Source of the DNA: a virus
Virus record (IMG/VR): IMGVR_UViG_3300012006_000013
Location: 1 to 40,361 of that record
Length of the DNA: 40,361 bases
Strand: one strand, 5' to 3'
The notes beneath the pieces were generated by a model. That model was not told the origin of the DNA. It worked only from the letters and a program-made list of their open reading frames with translations, and ran no database searches. Below, one piece after another: positions 33,001 through 40,168 of this stretch; position 1 is the first letter of the stretch, and each line of letters begins with the position of its first letter. A program made the translations under genes and the position numbers.

Positions 33001-33139
33001 CGTATTTAAAGAATACAAATATTCAGCTTCAGGTATAAACACATTTACGGCATTTCAAATTAAAATAGTTATGAAAGGTAGTATTTCTTCTTATCCTCCT
33101 ATTATTAGAGATTTAAGAGGAATAGCTTTAGCAGCATAA
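27056..33139 (+). CDS. Giant baseplate/tail protein, DUF4815 type
   Basis: 2027 residues, the largest gene of the window. N-terminus FNLSPYFDDYAESKKFHRVLFRPAFAVQARELTQSQSILQNQIERI is typical of DUF4815 proteins, which occur in marine T4-like phages as large virion proteins. The following part is a mosaic of beta repeats, including FxxGExIxG units at about 140, 475 and 590. The region at about 1080-1160 has KDIPSYNSDTTGVKYDLRDCLDFRPR. The last 500 residues include a jelly-roll-like part (WIDPIAQTFLIDDTDGVFVTSIECYF; PVYLQEKTEYCFCLLSNCNSYNAFVAR). It probably takes the place of gp9/gp10 or connects baseplate and fibres. Function by position and family. Confidence 0.7.
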   Translation: MPSPTDFNLSPYFDDYAESKKFHRVLFRPAFAVQARELTQSQSILQNQIERISDHLFEKGAMVLPGEIAFDLDYYAVKLTSKTFATVAEYIGKELTGVTSGVRGICVNAVVTDGTDPDTLYVKYNKTGTNNTSFVFTSGETIQARTVGVATVLATAVVNSTATGSAASVAAGVYYINGFHVSVSEQTLILDKYTNTPSYRIGLTVVESFVTSNEDGTLVDNAQGSSNVNAPGAHRFKIDLTLSKRTITSTDDADFVELLRLSNGIRQNQVRSTEYNILEDTLARRTFDESGDYTVREFDLDIREHLISGNNRGIYTSGNGGVETKLAAGLSPGKAYVKGYEIETIGTTFVDIDKARDFGTENNFNTRFDVENFVNVTNVYGSPDIGFVTGDVEAFKNVNLFDTATVTRGTQQSTVGVTVPQIGRAKSRGFELNNGTASANTFSSSALTSAVYKHFLFDVEMFTHLNVKTAPAFSNGEKVTGGTSGAFGFVQSISNTKSAAVSSISVASPGVVTLNAHSFKEGMQITLTGGSFAINSVAYTTGTVFTVKNPTTNTFQLFDAAGDTAINVTSYSSAPTAAHGVTVLNNVTGTFVEGETITGATSSVTAVIQNERYGFKGIQIFDFTQVKQVGMAGSPTYTADVAKDLTFGEVYPVFGSISIANSGTAITGFGTLFLTELKIGDSITFTTDAGSSVTRIVESIFSNTSLQLLTAVGGSDVSTKTVAFRNRGKLQGSNKNIAIFQLPNTRIKTLKTTANSGITDTNFNVRRHFTGTLSANGDVTITAGTNETFPALTEKDFSVSIMTLGAGTSGAVGNVLSLSGNNHEGFSTFVRGGSPTGKTLTLDFGANYSGHKVKILATVQRSVASSKTKTLNINQTVAISSQTIIQSGTIGLAKADVYKINAVYMSADFSTAATTGSTNVTSRFELDTGQRDNFYDIGRIKLKKGAIAPIGRLLINFDFFSHGSGDYFDVDSYSGVIDYKDIPSYNSDTTGVKYDLRDCLDFRPRVDDASTVTSSIQNRQYSGSGNSTVDIVQFNSDVTTDLEFYLPRVDKIFLDKDGVFRVLKGAGSLSPQIPKGLENAMHLYTIFLKAYTLNTSDLIIKKQDNKRYTMRDIGRLEKRIENVEYYTQLSLLETQAQSLQIQDAEGFDRFKNGFIVDNFTGHGIGDVGNLDYKVSMDMAGGYVRPLFNSESVQLIEADDDGTAILAADRTAANYQKTGDLITLPYTETTIINQPYASKYVNVNPFNVFTWSGSVTLDPPGDEWKETNRVPDLLINEQGAFDTMAANLGNPNLDSIEIDTVWNEWQDFWQGTPVETSSVSNVRRGRSGGWTVDFGDVTTTTSQAVSSTRTGVRSSLVPQVVRTSLGDRVLNIAFIPFIRSRTINFTATRMKPNTRVYPYFDNVAITAYVTPTGGSLSGNLVTDANGAVSGTFAIPDATNDSNPRWRTGQRVFRLTSSVTNSTTDVETSAEADYIAKGSLETVQNTIVSTREPQLVRQDVNDTRNITRTSTRTTTEVVAWIDPIAQTFLIDDTDGVFVTSIECYFQSKDANIPVTMQIREVVNGYPSRTIVPFGEVVLNPSSVNISDDASTSTKFTFPSPVYLQEKTEYCFCLLSNCNSYNAFVARLGDTQIGSNRTISENPYAGVFFKSQNGSTWTADQEEDIKFKINRAEFSNVTGTVTLVNDSVPVKTLPNNSLRTTNTSGVIRVFHKNHGMHGSNNNVTIAGVAAGTYNGISSANINGTYTSITNVTLDSYDITTAGTATATGDIGGSTVTATQNRLFDLSCLNISTLTVPGTSITYDMRPTSGKSIHGSETEFSLTSATNAISVIPGDNIYFTSPKLVASSINETNEMLGGKSLFVNLTMTTSSTKISPVLDVKRMSMVAVQNRLNNPTSGNTPNFVADTSPTGTSSAAVYVTRPITLENKSTALDVRLTQNVRSSSEVLVFFRVTGAEEVRNINDLSWTPFNTDGSEDISVTPAENDNVFKEYKYSASGINTFTAFQIKIVMKGSISSYPPIIRDLRGIALAA

Positions 33140-33140
33140 T

Positions 33141-33359
33141 ATGAAAATTAAAGTTGAAGGCCATAGTTCACTTGTAAGAGATATAAGATCAAACGCTATT
33201 GTAAATACAAATAAAAGTGAATATCAGGTGTATATGAATAGAATCAAATCACGTGAACAACAAGGTGACCAAATAAGAACTACTATAAAAGAGATAAATA
33301 TTTTAAAACAAGAATTATTTGAAATAAAAGAATTATTAAAAGAGGTAATTAAAAAATAA
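33141..33359 (+). CDS. Small coiled-coil protein between tail genes
   Basis: 72 residues. First third KIKVEGHSSLVRDIRSNAIVN is strand-rich, the rest (about 30-72) a charged helix with repeating Ile/Leu and Glu/Lys (IKEINILKQELFEIKELLKEV), suited for coiled-coil oligomers. It begins one base after the giant protein's stop. Small proteins of this type are conserved in T4-like cyanophages beside fibre genes. Likely a virion or chaperone component. Confidence 0.7.
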   Translation: MKIKVEGHSSLVRDIRSNAIVNTNKSEYQVYMNRIKSREQQGDQIRTTIKEINILKQELFEIKELLKEVIKK

Positions 33360-33362
33360 ACA

Positions 33363-34250
33363 ATGGCATTTACAGTAATCAATGACACTGATACACTAGA
33401 ACAAATGCGAGTTAAGTTAAATACTTTAACTCAAACTGATTTTGGTAATCCATCATTACTTGCAGGCGCTGGTCTTTCGGCCACGTCTATTGTAGGTGCA
33501 GTTGTGGAAATAGCCGGCGTTGCTTTTAATGCTGCAGCTTGGACTATACGAGATTCAAGTTCAACAATTCAAGCTATAGGTGCAGGTCAAATTTTAGACG
33601 TAAAAGGTACTTCAAATCAAATTAATGCAATTGTAAGTTCACCAGATACATTAACTGTAAGTTTAACTAGTAACGTTACTATACCAAATAACTTAACAGT
33701 AACAAATAACTTAACGGCCACAGGTTCAACGCATACATTAGGCACAGTAGAAATTAGTGGTAATACAATTCGTTCTGTAGATTCAACACGATTGTTTGTT
33801 AACGATATATTAAGAGCAAATGCATTTTCTACATCTGCTGGTAGTGGTTCTTTTTATGAAACGGCAGGTTTTCCTACAATTGAATCATTAAGAGCTGATA
33901 AAATTTTAAATTTTGATGCTACTCCTGTATTTAATTCTTCAATACTTTTTGAAGGTTCATCATCTGATGCTTTTGAAACAACAGTTACAGTTGTTAATCC
34001 TACAGCAGACAGAACAATTACAATACCTAATATTACGGGAACATTAATTACATCTGCTGATACAGAAACAGTTTCAAATACAATGTTAACTGGCAGTATA
34101 ACAGGTGGAAAATTATTAGATAGTGCAATAATAGAAGCTAAAATAGCTGACAACGCTGTTGCGGCAGCAAAATTAAAAAGCGTGGTTACATTATCAATAT
34201 TAAACTCAACTGGAGGAGTTTTAAAAACTTTATACGGCGCAGGAGCGTAA
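33363..34250 (+). CDS. Tail fibre-like protein with T4-type repeat
   Basis: 295 residues. N-terminal INDTDTLEQMRVKLNTLTQTDFGNP attachment-like segment; a beta stretch with TIPNNLTVTNNLTATG repeats; and the fibre motif DAFETTVTVVNPTADRTITIPNITGTL seen in many marine phage fibres. C-terminus short (LSILNSTGGVLKTLYGAGA). Receptor-binding or connector fibre; no obvious chaperone next to it. Starts three bases after the coiled-coil gene. Confidence 0.75.
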   Translation: MAFTVINDTDTLEQMRVKLNTLTQTDFGNPSLLAGAGLSATSIVGAVVEIAGVAFNAAAWTIRDSSSTIQAIGAGQILDVKGTSNQINAIVSSPDTLTVSLTSNVTIPNNLTVTNNLTATGSTHTLGTVEISGNTIRSVDSTRLFVNDILRANAFSTSAGSGSFYETAGFPTIESLRADKILNFDATPVFNSSILFEGSSSDAFETTVTVVNPTADRTITIPNITGTLITSADTETVSNTMLTGSITGGKLLDSAIIEAKIADNAVAAAKLKSVVTLSILNSTGGVLKTLYGAGA

Positions 34251-34256
34251 TTCATT

Positions 34257-35192
34257 ATGGCAGTGAGAAAACCATTATATTATGTATCAGGTAATTTAAG
34301 AGAGATGGACGCCGGTATGATTACCGACCTGCAAAATCTTGCTATTTACGAATATTCTTTAAATCCTTCAAAATCATTAACAGTTATAGGTTCCGGTGGA
34401 AATTTAACTTCTATTAACGATACAAGATTACAAGCAGGTGCGGCTTCAACAAATGCAGTTGCTTTTCCTACTGAAGCTACAACAGCAGAACCGAGTACGG
34501 TAACAATAGCATATCAAAGAATTTTACAAGCGGCCGCTACTGTAACTCCTACTTCTGATACTGGTAAAACTTTTCCTTTATATTATACTACAGGTGGTAA
34601 TTTACAGCATATGTCATCTACTGATTTTATTGATACGTTTATTGCACCAGCTATTACAACATTAACAAGTGGATCATTAACTGCATTACAAGGTGGAACA
34701 TATTTTGTTTCGACTACTTTAAGTGAGGCAGGAGCAACAGTAGTATCTTCTACTCCAATATTTACCGATACAAGAGCCGATACTACGTTATATACAGCTG
34801 CTAGTATACCTGAAGCTATAGATCAACCAACCACAATTACAAATTATTATTTACATAAAATTAATGGTAGTACTGTTACTTTAAGTCAAGTGCCTTTATA
34901 TGCTGATGGTAGTAACAATATAAAACAATTTTCACAAGTAGAAATTGCAGCATTATTATCAAATTATATTCGTTCCGAAGCAGCTGCATCTGTTTCAGGA
35001 AATTCAATAACTTATAATATTGATGGTACAGGTACTAGCAGAGGATCATCAATAGTAAATACTATATTAGCAGGAGGTACGGGTAATTATCAGACTTTTC
35101 AAGCAGGAGCTGATGATTATAGAGCACAAGAATTTCCTGATGGTGCACCAACAACAGCTAACACTTATGTGTTTCGTATAAATAAAGTATAG
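34257..35192 (+). CDS. Tail fibre/structural protein
   Basis: 311 residues, Thr/Ala/Ser-rich and beta-rich. It begins AVRKPLYYVSGNLREMDAGMITDLQNLAIYEYSLNPSKSLTV, a start also seen in fibre-related proteins of marine myoviruses. Repetitive T-rich central part without a clear catalytic motif; C-terminus GNYQTFQAGADDYRAQEFPDG, then NTYVFRINKV. It follows the fibre gene by six bases. Probably a fibre or virion decoration protein. Confidence 0.6.
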   Translation: MAVRKPLYYVSGNLREMDAGMITDLQNLAIYEYSLNPSKSLTVIGSGGNLTSINDTRLQAGAASTNAVAFPTEATTAEPSTVTIAYQRILQAAATVTPTSDTGKTFPLYYTTGGNLQHMSSTDFIDTFIAPAITTLTSGSLTALQGGTYFVSTTLSEAGATVVSSTPIFTDTRADTTLYTAASIPEAIDQPTTITNYYLHKINGSTVTLSQVPLYADGSNNIKQFSQVEIAALLSNYIRSEAAASVSGNSITYNIDGTGTSRGSSIVNTILAGGTGNYQTFQAGADDYRAQEFPDGAPTTANTYVFRINKV

Positions 35193-35199
35193 GAGAATT

Positions 35200-35517
35200 A
35201 TGTCACTTTTACAAACAATAGAATTAACAAGACCTTCAATAGAAGTTAAAATATTTAGATTATCAGATATAGGCATACCGCATAATGCTACATTTGATAG
35301 AATACAAAAGAAATATCTTGATAGCGGTCAATTAATTTCTAAAGCTCAAAACCAAACAGCCGATCAATTAACATTTTCTTATGCTTTCTTATGGAAAACT
35401 AAAGAGGATTTTGAAGCATATTTGAGTGAAGAAGAATTAAAACTTCCTTTTTTAATTAGAAAAGGATACGAAACACAAAATAATATAACGAGAAAAGTTA
35501 CTACAGTAGAGGTTTAA
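35200..35517 (+). CDS. 105-aa structural or chaperone protein
   Basis: Starts behind AGGAG. MSLLQTIELTRPSIEVKIFRLSD, then IQKKYLDSGQLISKAQNQ and LTFSYAFLWKTKEDFEAYLSEEEL: a small alpha/beta protein, no signal or membrane segment. Co-transcribed with the fibre genes. It could be a fibre chaperone or minor tail protein; not recognised. Confidence 0.55.
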   Translation: MSLLQTIELTRPSIEVKIFRLSDIGIPHNATFDRIQKKYLDSGQLISKAQNQTADQLTFSYAFLWKTKEDFEAYLSEEELKLPFLIRKGYETQNNITRKVTTVEV

Positions 35518-35520
35518 ATT

Positions 35521-36006
35521 ATGGCAATTTTTAGTGGAAAAATAATAGAAGCTTATTATACAAATAAAGAAAGAAATACTATAGAAGTAATATATAAAGA
35601 AGGCGAAAAGGCTATTAGTTATTATTTAATATATGATCCTTCTCATCCAGATTTTATTGATTTAATAAAAGAATATAGTTCTGAAAATTTATTAACATCA
35701 ACAACTGAACGTTTAAATCAATATCGTTCACAACTAAAAAAAGTTGTTTCAAAATACGAACAAGACGCTTTAGATGAAGCCAAAGATATTCAGAAGGAGG
35801 TTAATAAATTAAAAGATGGCTTTTCTAATAGTTTACTAAATTTTGATACTACAAACCAATTACATTTAGAAATTTTGTTTTCATTAAAAGTAAAAGTTTT
35901 TGAATTAGACCTTATAAAGAATAGTACAGATGCTGATAAAAAGTTATTAATTAGAAACGCCAAATCAATATTAGAAGTCCTAGACAGTTTAAAAGATATT
36001 AAATAA
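35521..36006 (+). CDS. 161-aa helical protein at the end of the tail operon
   Basis: An N-terminal beta part (FSGKIIEAYYTNKERNTIEVIYKEG; AISYYLIYDPSHPDFIDLI) leads into mostly helical sequence (KKVVSKYEQDALDEAKDIQKEVNKLKDGF; LDSLKDIK), rich in Lys/Asp. The first 45 residues suggest a small OB or barrel. Last gene of the plus-strand structural run. Possibly a fibre chaperone or attachment protein. Unknown. Confidence 0.55.
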   Translation: MAIFSGKIIEAYYTNKERNTIEVIYKEGEKAISYYLIYDPSHPDFIDLIKEYSSENLLTSTTERLNQYRSQLKKVVSKYEQDALDEAKDIQKEVNKLKDGFSNSLLNFDTTNQLHLEILFSLKVKVFELDLIKNSTDADKKLLIRNAKSILEVLDSLKDIK

Positions 36007-36024
36007 ATCTTTTATATATTATGT

Positions 36025-36756
36025 ATGATTGAAAACACAATAGTATGCGTAAAGTGGGGAACAAAATATAATGGCTATGTTGAAAAATTAAAAAAGCAAA
36101 TAGAAAAAAATTGTTCTGTTCCTTTTAATTTTTATTGCCTTACAGATAATCCAATAAACGACTACGATATAGCATTACCCAATTTTTGGGATAAGCATTA
36201 TAGACCAACTAAATTTTGGGCCTACAGAAAATTATATATTTTTAATGAAGATTTGTTTCCTACTATACAAGGAAATAAATTTTTATACTTAGATTTAGAT
36301 ATACTAATACATAAAGATTTAAAATATTTTTTTAACTTAGATATGAAAAAACCTTATATTGCAAAAGGTTGGTGGAATGATATTGGAAAATGTAAAAATA
36401 ATTATGGTAAGATACAATGTCCTATTTTAAATTCATCAGTTGTTCGTTGGAATAGAAGTCAGTTAAAACCAATTTACGAACACGTGGTTAAGAATATAGA
36501 GGTTATATTTTTTACATATAGAACTATAGATAACTATTATAATCATTTTTTTTATAACACTTGGAAAGAAGAAGATAGTTTTTTCAATGTGTATCCAAAA
36601 GGAGATATATATTCTTGGTATAAAGGAAATGTATTTCCAGACGACATGGAAATTAAAAAATTAAGAACAGATCATAAAATTTGTTTATTTAATAATAGTG
36701 CAGATAAAATAGAAGAACATATGTATCAAGTTGATGAAATAAAGGAGTTATGGTAG
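36025..36756 (+). CDS. Glycosyltransferase (GT8-like, DxD)
   Basis: 243 residues. N-terminal Rossmann-type start (NTIVCVKWGTKYNGYVEKLKKQI), then FYCLTDNP, PTKFWAYRKLYIF and the metal/nucleotide-sugar motif Asp-Leu-Asp in KFLYLDLDILIHKDL. The C-terminal part has PILNSSVVRWNRSQL and an HKICLFNN end. GT-A fold transferase of the phage/bacterial GT8-like kind. It overlaps the methyltransferase gene by 7 bases. No promoter box is evident, so it may be transcribed with the tail operon. Confidence 0.75.
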   Translation: MIENTIVCVKWGTKYNGYVEKLKKQIEKNCSVPFNFYCLTDNPINDYDIALPNFWDKHYRPTKFWAYRKLYIFNEDLFPTIQGNKFLYLDLDILIHKDLKYFFNLDMKKPYIAKGWWNDIGKCKNNYGKIQCPILNSSVVRWNRSQLKPIYEHVVKNIEVIFFTYRTIDNYYNHFFYNTWKEEDSFFNVYPKGDIYSWYKGNVFPDDMEIKKLRTDHKICLFNNSADKIEEHMYQVDEIKELW

Positions 36757-37376
36757 ATTATATAAAGTACACTTCTGAAATGGCAAATGACTGGAGTAAA
36801 ACTTGGTATGATACAAAATTTGAAAAACCTTGGGCATTTAAAAGATTATTGGATTCATCAACATCATCTCAAATGCAATCTAAACTATGGTTAACAACTG
36901 AATTACAAAAATTAAATTTATATCACAAGAAGGTTGCAATTATTGGTGGCTGGTTTGCACATTACATTACACCTTTATTAATAGATAATTTAAAAGTTGA
37001 TTTGGTCCACAATTATGATATAGATGAAGATGCTCGATTAATAAGTTGTGAGTTTAATAGAAGATATAAAAAAAAAGGCAAATATAAAGTATATGAAAAA
37101 AATGTTTTTATAGATCCTATTGAAGAACATTATGATATGATTGTTAATACTGCTTGTGAACATATGTTCTATATGAAAAAAATTAAAGAATTGAATCCAG
37201 CCTTAGATGCAATATTAGTTTTACAGTCAACTAGTGAAACAAAATATGATGACCATATTAATTGTGTTAGTAGTGCTGAAGAATTGAGTAAACAGGCAAA
37301 TTTAAAAGAAATATATTTTTCAGGTTCAAAAGTTTTACATAATGGTATGACACGATTTATGGTTATAGGAAAATGA
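36750..37376 (+). CDS. SAM-dependent methyltransferase-like protein
   Basis: 208 residues. HKKVAIIGGWFAHYITPLLIDNLKVDLVHNYDIDEDARLISCEFNRRY reads as the Rossmann start (IIGGW) and acidic strand end (YDIDEDA) of a class I methyltransferase; later YDMIVNTACEHMFYMKKIKEL fits the catalytic strand. A Gly-Gly-Trp instead of the usual GxGxG is common in phage-type members. Substrate unknown; sits between two glycosyltransferases, so modification of a sugar or acceptor is likely. Overlaps the preceding gene by 7 bases. Confidence 0.65.
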   Translation: MVDYIKYTSEMANDWSKTWYDTKFEKPWAFKRLLDSSTSSQMQSKLWLTTELQKLNLYHKKVAIIGGWFAHYITPLLIDNLKVDLVHNYDIDEDARLISCEFNRRYKKKGKYKVYEKNVFIDPIEEHYDMIVNTACEHMFYMKKIKELNPALDAILVLQSTSETKYDDHINCVSSAEELSKQANLKEIYFSGSKVLHNGMTRFMVIGK

Positions 37377-37397
37377 TGAATAAGTTAGATGTAAATT

Positions 37398-38090
37398 ATG
37401 AAAATATTTGCTATTAGAATAGGAGAAAAATACGGTCCCGAATATGAAGAATATCTTAAGCAAAAACTTCCTTCTTATGATTTACAATTTATTAGAGAAC
37501 CTATAGACCCTAGAGTACAACTTCAATGGAATAAAATGTACGGTATGTCATTAGACATAAATGAACCTATTTGTTTTATTGATATTGATATTTTATTAGT
37601 AAATGATTATAAACAACTATTTGATTATCCTATTAAACCCGGCCAGTTTATAACTATACCTGGGTGGTGGAGAAACGAAAAAAATTATAAAATTAATGGT
37701 GGTTTTTTTAAATACTATCCTAAAGATTGTAAATATATCTATGATAAGTTTATGAAAGATATTGATTACTGGCAATCTTATTATATAAAAAATGGCACAA
37801 CAACAGGTCCAGTAAATGGTGAACAATGTTTTGTTGAGGATAGTGTTAAAGAAAGATTAGAATTAATTACTGTGCCGGATAGTTGGATTACTCGATGGTG
37901 TTCTAACGATAGTATTGATGGAGTGTATTTACCCCGTTGGCAATTTAGTATTACAAAGAAATATAAAGATTTAACAAATAATGATTATATATATTTGGGT
38001 GGAGAATTTCATAAAGATATAAAGTTAGTGCATTTTACTAGTGCGGTAAATAAACCTCACGAATGGATTGACTACAATAAGTTTGTTTAG
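37398..38090 (+). CDS. Glycosyltransferase-like protein (DxD)
   Basis: 230 residues. Begins MKIFAIRIGEKYGPEYEEYLKQKLP; the donor-binding motif is Asp-Ile-Asp in PICFIDIDILLVNDY (about residues 56-60), followed by INGGFFKYYPKD in the position of the family's NSG motif, and a C-terminal HFTSAVNKPHEWI. Closely related in layout to the transferase at 36025. The stop overlaps the opposite gene's stop (TTAG, 38087-38090). Likely a second sugar-adding step of the same pathway. Confidence 0.7.
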   Translation: MKIFAIRIGEKYGPEYEEYLKQKLPSYDLQFIREPIDPRVQLQWNKMYGMSLDINEPICFIDIDILLVNDYKQLFDYPIKPGQFITIPGWWRNEKNYKINGGFFKYYPKDCKYIYDKFMKDIDYWQSYYIKNGTTTGPVNGEQCFVEDSVKERLELITVPDSWITRWCSNDSIDGVYLPRWQFSITKKYKDLTNNDYIYLGGEFHKDIKLVHFTSAVNKPHEWIDYNKFV

Positions 38091-38698
38091 ACTTTGTGAG
38101 TTCCTGAAAACATTGGATGGTTATTTTCTAATGATGTACTTGAAAAAATATGAATAGGTAAAACTATAAGACCTTCTTCATCAGTTGAAAAATGATGAGG
38201 TATCATTTTATCTAGTATAACAACAGTTCCTGGTGTTAAATCATAAGTTTTAATTTTATCATCTTGGCCTATATGACTTTTTCCTTTACCTTGATGTACA
38301 TATACAACTCTAGCTGTAGAGTGAACGTGATGTGCTTGTTCTGCTGAATATGGTGGAATATACAACAACTGCCAAGTAGGATCGCCAAGTCTATTAGGAT
38401 TAATTAATTGTTTTGTACTACAACCATTAATATAAGGTAAATCTGATAGTCTATCATATGTACTAGTTCTAGTTTCTGGTGTGTAACCAAAAAGTTCAAC
38501 ACACATTTTATCACTTTCAATTATTTGATTGTCGCCAGTTTTAGATATAACTATATTTTCTTTTAAGTACCAATAACTACTTTTTGTATTTGTTTGAATT
38601 GTGTGGTTGCCTATGAAAACTTTATATTGATACAAGTCGTAAGGTTTAGATTCATAAACCACATTTTCTTTTATATTATAAAAATTATAACTTACCAT
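38087..38698 (-). CDS. Cupin-type protein
   Basis: 203 residues. Central cupin core: YIPPYSAEQAHHVHSTARVVYVHQGKG with histidines for metal binding, then DLTPGTVVILDKMIPHHFSTDEEGLIVLPIHIF with the second motif His. An N-terminal strand-rich part (YNFYNIKENVVYESKPYDLYQY) precedes it. Such proteins may be sugar isomerases or dioxygenases; the role cannot be fixed. A perfect TATAAATA-N5-ATG precedes it, so the transcript from it is predicted to be leaderless. Confidence 0.7.
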   Translation of the reverse strand: MVSYNFYNIKENVVYESKPYDLYQYKVFIGNHTIQTNTKSSYWYLKENIVISKTGDNQIIESDKMCVELFGYTPETRTSTYDRLSDLPYINGCSTKQLINPNRLGDPTWQLLYIPPYSAEQAHHVHSTARVVYVHQGKGKSHIGQDDKIKTYDLTPGTVVILDKMIPHHFSTDEEGLIVLPIHIFSSTSLENNHPMFSGTHKV

Positions 38699-38703
38699 AT
38701 TTT

Positions 38704-38711
38704 TATTTATA
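38704..38711 (-). promoter_or_regulatory. Late promoter of the cupin gene, five bases from ATG
   Basis: Minus-strand TATAAATA-N5-ATG. The T4-register start is base 38698, the A of the start codon. No Shine-Dalgarno in between. Confidence 0.7.
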
Positions 38712-39861
38712 CAAAGGAATTGTTATCGTTCCAGATACTTTCAGGTATGTCATTTCTGCCAAAATTCATTTTATCATCTATGTATCTTGCTGGAACACGT
38801 GTCATAAAAACATCAGCTAAACTTCCCCATTTAACTTTGTTTTTCCAATAATCCTCATTATTGTCAAATTTGTATATTATATCTTTTGCTATATATTTGT
38901 ACGATTTATAATCATCTCTAATTAGTTTGTCCGGATTATTCATAACCCACAATTGCATTTCAGTATCACTAAAAAAAGCAAAATAATTATCTTCCATTTT
39001 TAATGTTTTTTCATATTTTGGTTTTACATAAGCTAATGTCCTTGTGTATACAGATTGCCATTTCAATGTAAAATTTAACCACCAGAAAAAATGATAAATG
39101 CTTGTTATTTCTAAAGGAGCCTTTCCAATAACGTTGAATAATGGCAATATTACCTTGCTAGCTTCTTTTTTGGTTAAGGTTTCATTAGTTAAATGTGTAT
39201 CTAAAAATATTTTTTCTATTTTTTCGTAAGTAACTTCTCCTTGTACAAACTCTTTACCATATTTAATATAAAAATTTCTTGTAGCCATTGAACCAAATAA
39301 TTGATCTCCAGTTTCTCCAGTTACTACTATGTAGTTGTTGTTCCCTAAAAAGTGCGTAAAATCAAATGTGCTTTCAATATTACATTTTTTAATTATATAA
39401 TTTTTAAAAAAATTCTCATTTTCAAAAATACTGGCATGTGTTAATAAAACAATAACATGCTCTTTTAGTTCTTTGTCTGTTGCAACTTTTAATAAACTAA
39501 CCATAATTAATGTACTATCAATACCTCCACTATACATTATTGTTAGTTTTCTATTTGTTGATATAGCTTTGTCTAGTAACAATCTTGCTCTTTTTTCACA
39601 TAGTTCTTCAAAATTTGTGTTTACTTTTTTAAGTTCTGGTAATTTTAAAAAAGGCAAAATTGTACAATTTATAGGAACTTTTATTGTTTCAGTTCTATCC
39701 ATCATTGAAATTTGAGAACCAAAAAATTGAATAACATAACGTATAAAATTAAAACCAGGTTTGTTTTGAAATATTGGTGTATGCGTACCTCTTGTGCTAT
39801 GAAATATATCAACAGCACTATACCATATAAGATTATATTCTGGCATACATTGAACTTTCAC
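38707..39861 (-). CDS. Asparagine synthase-like PP-loop enzyme without glutaminase domain
   Basis: 384 residues. The PP-loop Ser-Gly-Gly-Ile-Asp-Ser-Thr (111-117) in TIMYSGGIDSTLIM and the later GETGDQLFGS (182-191, like the GEGGDELFGG of AsnB) show an ATP-pyrophosphatase of the asparagine synthase type, which forms an amide from a carboxylate through an adenylate. The N-terminal class II amidotransferase domain with its Cys2 is missing, so it would need free ammonia or a partner, or make another amide bond. It lies 8 bases before the cupin gene. The ORF ahead of it overlaps by 29 bases. Confidence 0.8.
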   Translation of the reverse strand: MKVQCMPEYNLIWYSAVDIFHSTRGTHTPIFQNKPGFNFIRYVIQFFGSQISMMDRTETIKVPINCTILPFLKLPELKKVNTNFEELCEKRARLLLDKAISTNRKLTIMYSGGIDSTLIMVSLLKVATDKELKEHVIVLLTHASIFENENFFKNYIIKKCNIESTFDFTHFLGNNNYIVVTGETGDQLFGSMATRNFYIKYGKEFVQGEVTYEKIEKIFLDTHLTNETLTKKEASKVILPLFNVIGKAPLEITSIYHFFWWLNFTLKWQSVYTRTLAYVKPKYEKTLKMEDNYFAFFSDTEMQLWVMNNPDKLIRDDYKSYKYIAKDIIYKFDNNEDYWKNKVKWGSLADVFMTRVPARYIDDKMNFGRNDIPESIWNDNNSFV

Positions 39862-40168
39862 GTAAAAATTGATTAAGTATTAAATATATTTTTTTAATAT
39901 CATTTTCATTTTTTATTAAATTTTTATATTTTAAACGCATATTTTCTGTATTATTTAATCTTGTTTTGTATATTTTTGTTTGAAGTAAAACTTCTTTAGC
40001 TGCTGTTTTCAAATCTATATTTTTAGATTCTGCATATTCTCTCAAAAAAGGAAAATTAATTTCATCAATATTTTCGTTGCTATTTGTAATTTGTTCCGCT
40101 TCTTGTTGTTTAAAAGAATAAATTGATTCTTGTAAAAAAAGACCATTCCATACTGAACGTCTATGCAC
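39833..40168 (-). CDS. Phage tail-type helical protein, interrupted by an amber codon
   Basis: Starting at GTG 40168 the ORF gives 111 residues (VWNGLFLQESIYSFKQQEAEQ, then INFPFLREYAESKNIDLKTAAKEVLLQ, then ENMRLKYKNLI). This alternating pattern is known from small tail or fibre-associated proteins of many phages. The same frame is coding-like upstream: it runs 42 more codons to a TAG at 40295-40297, and past it to the window edge (FNKLYDLNNFNILSNKP before the stop; LTRLYNRVLEQDEDNFN after). Either the protein is split by a nonsense mutation, or TAG stands for a former TGG (Trp), or this is a base-call error at the edge. TAG is a normal stop elsewhere in the window. Confidence 0.5.
   Translation of the reverse strand: MHRRSVWNGLFLQESIYSFKQQEAEQITNSNENIDEINFPFLREYAESKNIDLKTAAKEVLLQTKIYKTRLNNTENMRLKYKNLIKNENDIKKIYLILNQFLRESSMYARI

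Noticed and set aside
33854-34255. 133-aa antisense ORF on the fibre gene
   Set aside because: The sense strand has a recognised fibre repeat and ribosome coupling. The antisense reading is a Val/Ala/Ile-rich shadow.
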